Notes under the pieces: model-generated
Told to the model about the DNA's origin: nothing
Seen by the model: only the letters and a program-made list of their open reading frames with translations
Databases searched by the model: none
Source of the DNA: Pantoea agglomerans
GTDB taxonomy: Bacteria; Pseudomonadota; Gammaproteobacteria; Enterobacterales; Enterobacteriaceae
Assembly (NCBI RefSeq): GCF_021397715.1
Contig: NZ_CP090208.1
Coordinates: forward strand, 310,001 to 374,000
DNA: 64,000 nucleotides
Direction: 5' to 3'
Made by a program: the position numbers and the translations under genes
Shown: positions 57,041 to 64,000 of the stretch, in pieces
How the letters are laid out: each line of letters begins with the position of its first letter
Numbering within the stretch: position 1 is the first letter of the stretch

Positions 57041-58770
57041 TGGCTAAGGTTGCAGATGGTATCCGCTACGCAGAGCGCGTGGTCAGCGGAGAAATTGTCT
57101 CGTGCAAATTTGTTAAGCAGGCCTGTGCCCGGTTTCTTGATGATCTTCAGGTTGGTGAGCAGCGCAACGTCTTCTTCAGCGAAAGTCGCGCTCAGCACAT
57201 CCTGAATTTCTATAAATTCGTGCCACACGTTAAAGGTGACCTGGCTGGCAAGCCAATCGAGCTGATGGACTGGCACATTTTTATCCTCATTAACATTTTT
57301 GGGTTTGTGGTACCGCAGATAAACGAGCTGACAGGTCAGCAAGTGCTGAACAGCAAAGGCAGCCCGGTAATGGTTCGTCGTTTCCGCACGGCCTATAACG
57401 AGGTGGCGCGTAAGAACGCCAAATCAACGCTGTCCTCCGGCATCGGCCTGTATATGGCAGGTGCTGACGGGGAAGGCGGGGCCGAGGTCTATTCCGCCGC
57501 CACCACACGGGACCAGGCACGGATCGTCTTTAACGATGCTGTAAACATGATTAAGCAGTCCCGCGCCGCACTGGGCAGGCTGTTCGATTACAACAAGCTG
57601 GCGATTTTTCAGGAGCGAACTGCCTCAAAGTTTGAGCCACTCTCAAGTGATGCGAATAACCTCGACGGCCTGAATATCCATTGTGCGATTGTCGATGAGC
57701 TGCATGCTCACCGCACCCGCGATGTTTGGGACGTTCTGGAGACAGCGACCGGTGCCCGATCACAATCTCTTCTCTTCGCTATTACCACGGCAGGGTTTAA
57801 CCGTGAAGGCATCTGCTACGAGTTGCGGGACTATGCGGTGAAGGTGCTGAGCGGAGTGGTGGAAGATGACACCTTCTTCGGGATTATCTTTACCCTGGAC
57901 GAGGGCGACGAGCCTTTTGACGAGAAAGTGTGGCAGAAGGCCAATCCGGGCCTGGGCATCTGTAAGCGCTGGGATGATCTCCGCCGCCTGGCAAAAAAAG
58001 CGCAGGAGCAGGTTTCCGCCCGAAACAACTTTTTCACCAAACACCTCAATATCTGGGTCAGCGCTGAATCGGCCTGGATGGATATGGTGAAGTGGGATGC
58101 CTGCGAGCCGCTGGCACCCGTGCATGAGCTGAAAACCTACCCGATGTGGGTCGGCGTAGACCTAGCCAACAAAATCGATATCTGCGCGGCGGTAAAGGTC
58201 TGGCGGGCGCCAGCGGGGCATGTGCACACAGACTTTATGTTCTGGCTTCCTGAAGGGCGTCTTGAGCGTTGCTCCCGGCAGATGGCCGAGCTCTATCAGA
58301 AGTGGAGCGACAGCGGACACCTGACGCTGACGGATGGTGATGTTGTGGATCACGCCGTTATTAAAGAAGACCTGCTGAAGTGGATCGCCGGTGAAAACCT
58401 GCGCGAAATCGGCTTCGACCCGTGGGGGGCTACCCAGTTCAGCCTGTCGCTGGCAGAGGAAGGTGTCCCAATGGTGGAAGTGGCGCAGACGGTTCGCAAC
58501 CTGTCGGAAGCGATGAAGGAAACCGAAGCGCTTGCTTACGCGGGGCGCCTCCATCACGACAATCACCCGGTGATGAACTGGATGATGAGTAATGTCACTG
58601 CAAAGACGGACAAAAACGACAACGTATTCCCTAACAAATCCACGCCGGAAGCCAAAATTGACGGACCCGTTGCCATGTTCACAGGCCTCAGTCGCCTGAT
58701 ACTCAATGGTGGTGACGAGCCGCAGGATCTGAGTGGCTTCTTTGATAATCCGATAATGGTAGGTTTCTGA
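57040..58770 (+). CDS. terL: Terminase large subunit
   Basis: 576 aa. ATPase half with the variant P-loop RKNAKSTLSSG and acidic motif CAIVDELHAH, then a nuclease half with GVDLANKIDICA and GFDPWGA. It powers packaging and cuts the DNA. Of HK97-type length. Confidence 0.95.
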   Translation: MAKVADGIRYAERVVSGEIVSCKFVKQACARFLDDLQVGEQRNVFFSESRAQHILNFYKFVPHVKGDLAGKPIELMDWHIFILINIFGFVVPQINELTGQQVLNSKGSPVMVRRFRTAYNEVARKNAKSTLSSGIGLYMAGADGEGGAEVYSAATTRDQARIVFNDAVNMIKQSRAALGRLFDYNKLAIFQERTASKFEPLSSDANNLDGLNIHCAIVDELHAHRTRDVWDVLETATGARSQSLLFAITTAGFNREGICYELRDYAVKVLSGVVEDDTFFGIIFTLDEGDEPFDEKVWQKANPGLGICKRWDDLRRLAKKAQEQVSARNNFFTKHLNIWVSAESAWMDMVKWDACEPLAPVHELKTYPMWVGVDLANKIDICAAVKVWRAPAGHVHTDFMFWLPEGRLERCSRQMAELYQKWSDSGHLTLTDGDVVDHAVIKEDLLKWIAGENLREIGFDPWGATQFSLSLAEEGVPMVEVAQTVRNLSEAMKETEALAYAGRLHHDNHPVMNWMMSNVTAKTDKNDNVFPNKSTPEAKIDGPVAMFTGLSRLILNGGDEPQDLSGFFDNPIMVGF

Positions 58771-60074
58771 TGAAAGAAAGCAAACAGCCCGGCAAGGTGA
58801 AAAGCGCGCTGCTGAACTGGCTGGGCGTTCCAATCGGGCTTACTACCGGCACGTTCTGGCAGGAATGGATGGGCATGAGCAGTAGCGGAAAGGTGGTATC
58901 GGCTGATAAAGCGATCCACCTTTCTGCCGTCTGGGCCTGTGTCCGGCTACTGAGTGAATCCGTATCCACGCTGCCGCTTAAAATCTATGAGCGCCAGGCA
59001 GATGGTTCGCGTAAGCCCGCCACTGGCCATCCGGCGTATCAGGTTCTGTGCCGGAGGCCTAATCTTGAAATGACCCCGTCGCGGTTTATGTTGATGCTGG
59101 TTGCCAGCATTTGCCTTCGCGGTAATGCCTTTGTCGAAAAGAAGATGATCGGCAACCGCCTCGTGTCGCTGGTGCCGTTGCTTCCCCAGAACATGGTGGT
59201 AAAACGCCTGGATAACGGCAATCTCGAATACACCTATACCGATGCTCAGACAAAGCGCGTCATCCCGGCAAAGAACATCATGCACATTCGTGGCTTTGGC
59301 CTTGATGGTGTCTGCGGCATGATGCCGATGATGGTTGGTCGTGACGTGATCGGTTCCGCTATGGCCGTCGAAGAGTCCGCAGCGAAGATATTTGAGAACG
59401 GACTGCAAAGCTCTGGATTTCTCAGTGCTGACGGGGCGCTGAATGATGAGCAGCGTGAGCGGCTTCGTGGTTACATGGCGAAGTTTATTGGCTCCCGGAA
59501 CGCCGGAAAAATAATGGTTCTCGAAGGTGGCCTGAAATACCAGAACGTCACTATGAACCCGGAAGCAGCGCAGATGCTTGAGTCCCGCTCATTCAGTATT
59601 GAGGAGATTTGCCGATGGTTCCGCGTCCCGCCGTTTATGGTGGGGCACTCAGACAAGCAGAGCAGCTGGGCATCGAGCGTTGAGGGCATGAACCTCCAGT
59701 TCCTGACCAATACGCTGCGCCCGCTGCTGGTAAATATCGAGCAGGAGATTTCACGCTGCCTGCTGGACGGTGACGAAGACCTGTTCGCTGAATTCTCTGT
59801 TGAAGGCCTGCTACGCGCAGACAGCGCTGGCCGTGCCGCTTACTACACGACAGCGCTACAGAATGGCTGGATGTCGCGTAATGACGTGCGCCGTCTGGAG
59901 AACATGCCGCCGATTGAAGGGGGCGAAATTTATACCGTGCAGCTGAACCTGACGCCGCTGGAAGACCTGAAGCAAAACAGCCAGGCAGCGCAGGCAGCCA
60001 ACCTTCTGAAAATTCACAACCACGTTTTCCCTGACATTCCGTTCGAACAATCCCCGCTGAAGAAAGCGGCTTAG
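58770..60074 (+). CDS. Phage portal protein, HK97 family
   Basis: 434 aa. SAVWACVRLLSESVSTLPLK, HPAYQVLCRRPN, FSIEEICRWFRVPPFMVGHS and LRPLLVNIEQEISRCLL are portal hallmarks. Forms the dodecameric DNA channel in the capsid vertex. It abuts terL. Confidence 0.95.
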   Translation: MKESKQPGKVKSALLNWLGVPIGLTTGTFWQEWMGMSSSGKVVSADKAIHLSAVWACVRLLSESVSTLPLKIYERQADGSRKPATGHPAYQVLCRRPNLEMTPSRFMLMLVASICLRGNAFVEKKMIGNRLVSLVPLLPQNMVVKRLDNGNLEYTYTDAQTKRVIPAKNIMHIRGFGLDGVCGMMPMMVGRDVIGSAMAVEESAAKIFENGLQSSGFLSADGALNDEQRERLRGYMAKFIGSRNAGKIMVLEGGLKYQNVTMNPEAAQMLESRSFSIEEICRWFRVPPFMVGHSDKQSSWASSVEGMNLQFLTNTLRPLLVNIEQEISRCLLDGDEDLFAEFSVEGLLRADSAGRAAYYTTALQNGWMSRNDVRRLENMPPIEGGEIYTVQLNLTPLEDLKQNSQAAQAANLLKIHNHVFPDIPFEQSPLKKAA

Positions 60075-60085
60075 GAGCTATCCCC

Positions 60086-60934
60086 ATGACACTAAAAAGC
60101 CTTCCGGCAGCGCCGGCGGGGCGGCCTTCTGCGCTCTCAAAACGGGACCTTCCGTCAGCCACGATGGAACGCTGGAACGGTGGCATTAAGGCCGCTAACA
60201 CTGACGAAAACAGCATCTCTGTTTTTGATGTTATTGGGGCCGACTACTGGGGCGACGGCGTAACGGCCAGCCGCATTGCCGGAGCGCTGCGCACTATGGG
60301 CGGCGCGGACGTGACAGTAAACATCAACTCTCCGGGCGGCGACATGTTCGAAGGCCTGGCGATCTATAACCTGCTACGCGAATACGAGGGCAGGGTCACC
60401 GTTAAAGTGCTCGGTCTGGCTGCGTCCGCCGCCTCCATTATCGCGATGGCCGGCGACGATGTGCAGATTGGCCGGGGCGCGTTCCTGATGATCCACAACT
60501 GCTGGGTCTATGCGATGGGCAACCGTCACGACCTGGCACAAATCGCGGCAGATATGGAGCCTTTTGATAAGGCTATGGGCGATATCTACTCAGCCCGCAC
60601 CGGCCTCAGCATGGAGGACGTGGCCGCAATGATGGACGGTGAAACCTACATCGGCGGCAGTGATGCGGTGGATAAAGGATTTGCCGATCGGCTGCTGTCC
60701 GCTGATGAAATCGCTGATGACGATGACAGCCCCGCAGCGGCTCTCCGGAAGCTTGACGCGCTGCTGGCAAAAACCGACACACCGCGCTCAGAGCGTCGAA
60801 AACTTCTCAAAGCATTATCCGGCGGCAAGCCTGGCGCTGCTGCCAGTCCCGAAGGTATGCCGGGCGCTACCGAAGAAATTAACCCTGACAATCTCAAACA
60901 ACTTGAATGCGCCCTGGCGGCGTTCGGCAAATAA
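60086..60934 (+). CDS. ClpP-like prohead protease
   Basis: 282 aa. VNINSPGGDMFEGLAIYNLL, catalytic Ser in GLAASAASIIAMAG and His in MIHNCWVY match the S14 Clp-type head maturation protease. The C-terminal ~80 residues form a charged tail. It would trim the capsid delta domain before expansion. Confidence 0.93.
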   Translation: MTLKSLPAAPAGRPSALSKRDLPSATMERWNGGIKAANTDENSISVFDVIGADYWGDGVTASRIAGALRTMGGADVTVNINSPGGDMFEGLAIYNLLREYEGRVTVKVLGLAASAASIIAMAGDDVQIGRGAFLMIHNCWVYAMGNRHDLAQIAADMEPFDKAMGDIYSARTGLSMEDVAAMMDGETYIGGSDAVDKGFADRLLSADEIADDDDSPAAALRKLDALLAKTDTPRSERRKLLKALSGGKPGAAASPEGMPGATEEINPDNLKQLECALAAFGK

Positions 60935-60943
60935 GGAAAGACC

Positions 60944-62161
60944 ATGTCTGAAGTTAACGATTTACTGAAAAAAGTCTCCGCGAAGCTGGAAGAAGTATCC
61001 GGCACCTTCAGCCAGAAGGCCGAAGACGCGCTTAAAGAGGCGAAGAACTCCGGTCAGCTGTCTGCACAGACCAAAGATGCGGTGGATAAAATTGCCACTG
61101 AGTTTAATGCACTGACTGAAGCGAACAAAACCCTTAAAGCTTCACTGGGCGAGCTGGAACAGCACGTCGCCAACATGCCTCTGACTAACGCCAAAAAAGT
61201 GGCGGAGTCAGTGGGTCAGGTGGTGATCAGCTCTGAAGCGCTGAAAGCTTTTGCAGCCAGCGTGGAAGGTGGTAAGCGCGTAAGCGTACCGGTCAATGCT
61301 GCGCTTCTGTCCACCGATGTCGCTGATGGCGTGGTTGAGCCGCAGCGCCTGCCGGGTATCGACACGGCACCGAAACAACGTCTGTTTATCCGCGACCTGA
61401 TCGCACCGGGCCGTACTTCTTCACCGGCCATCTTCTGGGTTCAGCAGACTGGCTTTACCAACGCCGCGGCGGTTGTGCCTGAAGGCACCACGAAGCCGTA
61501 CAGCAACATTGAGTTCGCTACCAAAATTACTCCGGTCACCACCATCGCGCATATGTTCAAAGCGTCCAAGCAGATTCTGGATGACTTTGCGCAGCTGCAG
61601 TCCACGGTGGACGCTGAGATGCGCTACGGCCTGAAGTATGTCGAAGAGCAGGAGATTCTGTTTGGCGACGGCACCGGCGCACACCTGCACGGCATCGTGC
61701 CGCAGGCGACCGCGTTCAACGCCGCATTCACCGTCGAGCAGCAGAACGGTATCGACGATCTGCGTCTGGCCATGCTGCAGGCGCAGCTGGCACGCTTCCC
61801 GGCGTCCGGCCACGTTCTGCACTTTATCGACTGGGCGAGGATCGAGCTGACCAAGGACACGCTGGGCCGCTACATTCTGGCGAACCCGTCCGCGCTGACC
61901 GGTCCGACCCTGTGGGGCCTGCCGGTTGTGGCTACCGAAGCTGCTGCCTTCCAGGGCAAATTCCTGACCGGCGCATTCAACGCTGCAGCTCAGCTGTTCG
62001 ATCGTGAAGATGCCAACGTGGTGATTTCCACCGAGAACGCCGACGACTTTGAGAAAAACATGATCTCAATCCGTTGCGAAGAGCGTCTGGCTCTGGCGGT
62101 GAAGCGTCCGGAAGCGTTTATTTATGGCTCCTTCACTGCGCCTGTCGCTGGTGGTGCGTAA
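60944..62161 (+). CDS. Major capsid protein, HK97 fold
   Basis: 405 aa. The N-terminal ~100 residues are a coiled, Lys/Glu-rich delta domain (scaffold). Then the mature shell domain starts: FIRDLIAPGRTSSPAIFWVQ, KQILDDFAQLQSTVDAEMRY, ILFGDGTGAHLHGI, GLPVVATEAAAFQGKFLTGA, FEKNMISIRCEERLALAVKR. Confidence 0.95.
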   Translation: MSEVNDLLKKVSAKLEEVSGTFSQKAEDALKEAKNSGQLSAQTKDAVDKIATEFNALTEANKTLKASLGELEQHVANMPLTNAKKVAESVGQVVISSEALKAFAASVEGGKRVSVPVNAALLSTDVADGVVEPQRLPGIDTAPKQRLFIRDLIAPGRTSSPAIFWVQQTGFTNAAAVVPEGTTKPYSNIEFATKITPVTTIAHMFKASKQILDDFAQLQSTVDAEMRYGLKYVEEQEILFGDGTGAHLHGIVPQATAFNAAFTVEQQNGIDDLRLAMLQAQLARFPASGHVLHFIDWARIELTKDTLGRYILANPSALTGPTLWGLPVVATEAAAFQGKFLTGAFNAAAQLFDREDANVVISTENADDFEKNMISIRCEERLALAVKRPEAFIYGSFTAPVAGGA

Positions 62162-62207
62162 TCAATAACGGCGGCCTGCGGGCCGCTCTTTCTTTTGGGA
62201 GAACGGC

Positions 62208-62393
62208 ATGAAACTGCGATCCATCAAACCTACGTACCAGAAAGGCGAAGTGCTGACTGAAGGGGTGGTTTTTGAAACTCTGGAGCAGCATGGCCGGGAA
62301 CTGATTCAGCGTGGTTATGCTGAAGAAGTTAAGGCCCGAGAAGCTGAGCCCGGCAGTGATAAAGATCCAAAGGGCAAGGGCAAGGCTAAGTAA
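62208..62393 (+). CDS. Small phage head protein, 61 aa
   Basis: MKLRSIKPTYQKGEVLTEGV, then a helix and a Lys/Gly-rich end. Placed between capsid and head-tail connector; small proteins of this type are often found here. Function unknown. Confidence 0.7.
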   Translation: MKLRSIKPTYQKGEVLTEGVVFETLEQHGRELIQRGYAEEVKAREAEPGSDKDPKGKGKAK

Positions 62394-62402
62394 GGAGTTT
62401 CT

Positions 62403-62729
62403 ATGCTGACCGTCGAGCAGGTCAAACTGCACTGCCGCATTGATTCCGATTCGACAGAAGAAGATGAGTGGATAGCTGCCCGCATAAAAGCGGCGGTGCG
62501 TTATGTCGAAAATTACACCCGCCGCAAGCTCTTCGAATCTTCTGACGATACAGCTTACCTGGCTGAGCCTTATCGGCTGCTTTACACCGAAGATATCGAA
62601 ACCGCCATGCTGATGTTGATCGCTCACTGGTATGCGAACCGCGAGGCAGTAGTGACCAACGGCAGCTCAACGACTGTCGATCTGGCTGTGGAGTCATTTC
62701 TGCAGCCGTATCGCGTCTATGGGCTGTAA
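62403..62729 (+). CDS. Head-tail connector protein, gp6-like
   Basis: 108 aa. VEQVKLHCRIDSDSTEEDEW then IAARIKAAVRYVENYTRRKL, the gp6/YqbG adaptor signature. It forms a ring under the portal. Confidence 0.92.
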   Translation: MLTVEQVKLHCRIDSDSTEEDEWIAARIKAAVRYVENYTRRKLFESSDDTAYLAEPYRLLYTEDIETAMLMLIAHWYANREAVVTNGSSTTVDLAVESFLQPYRVYGL

Positions 62730-62738
62730 GGAGTCGTT

Positions 62739-62915
62739 ATGGCCTGTGCCGGATGTGAACGCCGCCGCGCGTGGTTCAAAAAATGGATGAAGATTGCCCA
62801 TGAAAGAGTTACAGGAAAGCCTGCTGGCGACAACGCTGGAGAAGCTGGCGGAAAGCTTCCATCAGGTAGCCGAGGGGATGAAAGCCCAGACGGAGGCGAT
62901 AAACCGCCTGGCTGA
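62739..62915 (+). CDS. Small Cys-motif phage protein, 58 aa
   Basis: AAGGAG precedes the ATG. MACAGCERRRAWFKKWMKIA begins with CxxC and a basic helix; the tail is Gly/Pro-rich. Overlaps the next gene in a different frame. The N-terminus resembles a known small lambdoid family. Confidence 0.6.
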   Translation: MACAGCERRRAWFKKWMKIAHERVTGKPAGDNAGEAGGKLPSGSRGDESPDGGDKPPG

Positions 62916-63027
62916 GTCAAATGAAGCGCTTGCCTCTGTGGTTTATCAGGCTTTTGCGAATGATATTGAAATCACTTCACTGGATGACCCAACTCCAAGA
63001 TATCTCAGCGGCAAACCAAAGGGGTAG
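62800..63027 (+). CDS. Phage helical protein, 75 aa
   Basis: ATG at 62800 inside the preceding gene. ELQESLLATTLEKLAESFHQ and AINRLAESNEALASVVYQAF form a coiled-coil-like helix. Function unknown. Confidence 0.65.
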   Translation: MKELQESLLATTLEKLAESFHQVAEGMKAQTEAINRLAESNEALASVVYQAFANDIEITSLDDPTPRYLSGKPKG

Positions 63028-63032
63028 CAACC

Positions 63033-63365
63033 ATGCAGGCCGGAAAACTACGTCACCGAATAACCCTGCAAAAACCGGTAAAGAAGCAGAGCCCGACTAC
63101 TGGCGCGATCATAAACACCTGGGAGGATGTGGCAAAGCTCTGGGCCGATGTTGTGGATCTGTCGGTGCGGGAATTTGTGGCGGCCCAGGCGGGGCAGAAT
63201 GAAGTGACATCACGCATTACCATTCGTTACCGGGATGATGTTACGAACAAACACCGCATCCTTTACCGGGGCCGGATTTACAATATTCACGGCGTACTCG
63301 CTGACGATAAAAGCGGGTCGGAATATCTGACGCTGCCTTGCTCACAGGGGGTTAACGATGGCTGA
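63033..63365 (+). CDS. Phage head closure protein
   Basis: 110 aa. MQAGKLRHRITLQKPVKKQS, WADVVDLSVREFVAAQAGQN and RGRIYNIHGVLADDKSGSEY match the head-tail adaptor (SPP1 gp16-like) family that closes the portal channel. Confidence 0.92.
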   Translation: MQAGKLRHRITLQKPVKKQSPTTGAIINTWEDVAKLWADVVDLSVREFVAAQAGQNEVTSRITIRYRDDVTNKHRILYRGRIYNIHGVLADDKSGSEYLTLPCSQGVNDG

Positions 63366-63843
63366 CGGTGTTGATTTCAGTCTTACCGGTCTGGATTCCC
63401 TGCTGGGAAAACTGGATGAAATCAGTGATGACCTGCGCCGGAAAGGTGGGCGATCTGCTTTGCGCCGCGCCGGGAATGTCATCGTCAATAAAGCGAAGGC
63501 CAACGCTCAGCGTCTTGATGATCCGGTGACCGGGCGCAGCATTGCCGATAACGTGGCCCAGCGCTGGAACGGCCGTCTTTTCAAACAGACCGGCAATCTG
63601 GGGTTTCGCATTGGCGTGCTTCATGGCGCTGTGCTGAAAAAGCACCCGGACAAGGCGCAAAATGCGCCAACGCCGCACTGGCGTCTGCTGGAGTTTGGCA
63701 CCGAGAAAATGCGTGCTCAGCCTTTTATGCGCCCCGCAGCCGAAAACAGTATCAGTGAGGTCGTGACAACGTTTTCTGACGAATATGAGAAAGCGATTGA
63801 TCGGGCTATCAAGCGGGCGCGGAAAAAAGGAGTGCCGCCATGA
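63358..63843 (+). CDS. HK97 gp10-family tail completion protein
   Basis: 161 aa. LTGLDSLLGKLDEISDDLRR, AGNVIVNKAKANAQRLDDPV and LEFGTEKMRAQPFMRPAAEN are typical of HK97 gp10. It connects head completion to the tail tube. Overlaps both neighbours. Confidence 0.92.
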   Translation: MADGVDFSLTGLDSLLGKLDEISDDLRRKGGRSALRRAGNVIVNKAKANAQRLDDPVTGRSIADNVAQRWNGRLFKQTGNLGFRIGVLHGAVLKKHPDKAQNAPTPHWRLLEFGTEKMRAQPFMRPAAENSISEVVTTFSDEYEKAIDRAIKRARKKGVPP

Positions 63844-64000
63844 TTGCACCCATATTTGCGGTCTGCGCGGCCAGTCAGGCAGTAAACAGCCTTATCGGGG
63901 GGGATACGCTCCGGCTTTACCCGTTTGGTATGCAGGACGATGCGGTTATTTATCCGTATGCCGTCTGGCAGAACATCGGCGGCGGGCCTGAAAATTACCT
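63840..64000 (+). CDS. DUF3168-like tail completion protein, 3' partial
   Basis: ATG overlaps the previous stop (ATGA). MIAPIFAVCAASQAVNSLIG then LRLYPFGMQDDAVIYPYAVW fits the gp17-like/DUF3168 family. The gene runs off the window. Confidence 0.8.
   Translation, partial: MIAPIFAVCAASQAVNSLIGGDTLRLYPFGMQDDAVIYPYAVWQNIGGGPENY

Overview
The window reads as a large plasmid (or plasmid-like accessory replicon) of a pigmented enterobacterium, most likely Pantoea or a close Erwiniaceae relative, carrying an integrated lambdoid prophage. The genus call is inferred from the crtE-X-Y-I-B/crtZ carotenoid cluster without idi, a plasmid-type thiOSGF thiamine operon behind a TPP riboswitch, and the general gene style. 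No plasmid replication gene lies in the window, so the replicon type is not shown directly.

Region 1 (1-10.1 kb) is mixed accessory DNA. It holds the end of an O-antigen-ligase-like protein, a small zinc-ribbon protein, an IraP-like anti-adaptor, a DUF2157/DUF4401 + GDYXXLXY membrane pair, an HxlR/SDR divergent pair, a TetR regulator and a glutathione transferase whose promoter sits between two matching operators. Decayed genes lie towards both ends: two alpha/beta-hydrolase tails and a truncated LysR.

Region 2 (10.3-22.8 kb) is metabolic. An M20 amidohydrolase heads an amino-acid-type ABC importer operon. It is followed by a HigBA toxin-antitoxin pair, the TPP riboswitch with thiOSGF (ThiF fused to a rhodanese-like tail), an ASCH protein, and a molybdate/tungstate-type binding protein and permease behind a ModE-box-like site. 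An alcohol dehydrogenase closes the region.

Region 3 (22.9-34.9 kb) is the zeaxanthin glucoside pathway. crtE, X, Y, I and B run on the minus strand with coupled junctions, and convergent crtZ overlaps the crtB tail. YtfJ-like, pirin, PepSY and DUF2946 proteins and a 2-hydroxyacid dehydrogenase follow. A glutaminase gene is cut off where the prophage begins.

Region 4 (34.9 kb to the end) is a prophage with lambda/P22-like control and an HK97-like head module. From the left it has integrase, excisionase, a leftward early operon (small genes, RecT and YqaJ exonuclease, and an N antiterminator at its promoter-proximal end) and an immunity region. The immunity region has pL, pR, five matching 15-bp operators, cI, cro, cII, a CII box and nut sites on both arms. 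The rightward early operon carries an O-like initiator with iterons, a DnaB helicase, nin genes (B, E-like, F-like, G) and a Q-type antiterminator. A late promoter, terminator, phage tRNA-Thr and lysis cassette (holin, endolysin, Rz/Rz1) follow. Next come a KilA-N gene behind a long hairpin and two HNH nucleases. The head genes then run through terminase, portal, protease and capsid to connectors and tail completion, and continue past the window. No structural gene seen here is obviously broken, so the left three-quarters looks intact.
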